From contig NZ_JXAG01000017.1 in NCBI RefSeq assembly GCF_000814905.1, forward strand, positions 1-44,142: 44,142 nt of DNA. The letters are read 5' to 3'. The stretch's first letter is position 1; each line of letters begins with the position of its first letter. The translations under genes were made by a program, and so were the position numbers. The DNA comes from Enterobacter sp. Bisph1 (GTDB lineage Bacteria > Pseudomonadota > Gammaproteobacteria > Enterobacterales > Enterobacteriaceae). The notes beneath the pieces are model-generated. The model saw nothing but the letters and a program-made list of their open reading frames with translations. It was not told the origin of the DNA and ran no database searches. Below, piece after piece: positions 43,967 through 44,142 of this stretch.

Positions 43967-44142
43967 CGCTGGCGCGTCTGCGCGAATGGGTCCGGGATCT
44001 GCAGGCACGCTACGGAGCCAGTGAGACAGGTCTGTTTTGCGCTACGGGTCAGCCGCAGCTCTTTCCGCTACCGTTCTGTGGCGGCCGATGACAGTGCGCT
44101 GCGCCTGCGTATCCGCGAGATCACGGAAACCCGCGTGCATTA
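43963..44142 (+). pseudogene. IS3-family transposase OrfB, partial and inactivated (copy 2)
   Basis: LTLARLREWVRDLQARYGAS with the same frame break as copy 1 near 44024. The window ends at the TTA of the CATTA that in copy 1 precedes the nonsense triplet. Confidence 0.8.

Larger units (their letters stand above)
43621..44142 (+). mobile_element. Defective IS3-family insertion sequence, copy 2 (cut by window end)
   Basis: Same left terminal repeat (TGACCCTGACCCGAAAT) and same sequence as 29552-30073 with a single difference, in direct orientation. The right part lies beyond the window. The left flank (GAGGTA) differs from that of copy 1. It closes the CDI island on the right. Confidence 0.93.

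Overview
This window is chromosomal DNA of an Enterobacteriaceae member, probably from the Enterobacter/Kosakonia/Citrobacter/Klebsiella group. The betT-betI-betB-betA cluster is close to the E. coli proteins. Other enterobacterial marks are a cdiB-cdiA-immunity gene order, IS3-family elements of enterobacterial type, and moderately GC-rich coding DNA interrupted by AT-rich acquired patches. The species cannot be fixed from the sequence alone.

Layout. (a) 1-4.6 kb: the 3' end of a TetR-type regulator, a DUF1493 gene, and on the minus strand an orphan type VI spike gene (vgrG) followed by three small AT-rich genes for single-pass membrane proteins that look paralogous to each other. (b) 4.8-11 kb: the choline-to-glycine-betaine osmoprotection locus, betT divergent from betIBA, with a likely BetI operator between them. 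(c) 11-15.5 kb: a lipoprotein, a secreted small protein, a methyltransferase, a divergent SDR/HxlR pair and a LysR gene lacking its DNA-binding end. (d) 15.7-20.9 kb: a sugar-catabolic unit with a LacI-type regulator, zinc dehydrogenase, GPH-family transporter and GH105 hydrolase. Its promoter region carries a KdgR-like box, a CRP-like site and a LacI-type operator within 120 bp, so uptake and cleavage of an unsaturated pectin-derived oligosaccharide is the best guess.

(e) 21-28 kb: a patchwork of small redox and regulatory genes (NmrA-like/TetR pair with a shared operator, LysR, SDR, MFS). Between them lie broken genes: an orphan colicin/pyocin immunity gene and fragments of DJ-1/PfpI, SDR, AhpD-like and MDR proteins. 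(f) 28.1-29.4 kb: a soluble PAS-PAS chemotaxis-type transducer.

(g) 29.5 kb to the end: a contact-dependent inhibition (CDI) island. It begins with a defective IS3-family element and an IS1222-like remnant. These are followed by cdiB, an 8.4-kb cdiA, a small membrane immunity gene, a terminator, and then an orphan CdiA C-terminal module with its own small membrane immunity gene. It ends in a second copy of the same defective IS, cut by the window edge. The two toxin tails resemble each other, as do the two immunity proteins. They appear to be two diverged versions of one glycine-rich toxin/two-TM-immunity family kept side by side, and this is the most interesting system here. The two IS copies are direct repeats 522 bp long with one mismatch, and could mediate deletion or amplification of the 14-kb island.

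No rRNA, tRNA or CRISPR array was recognised.
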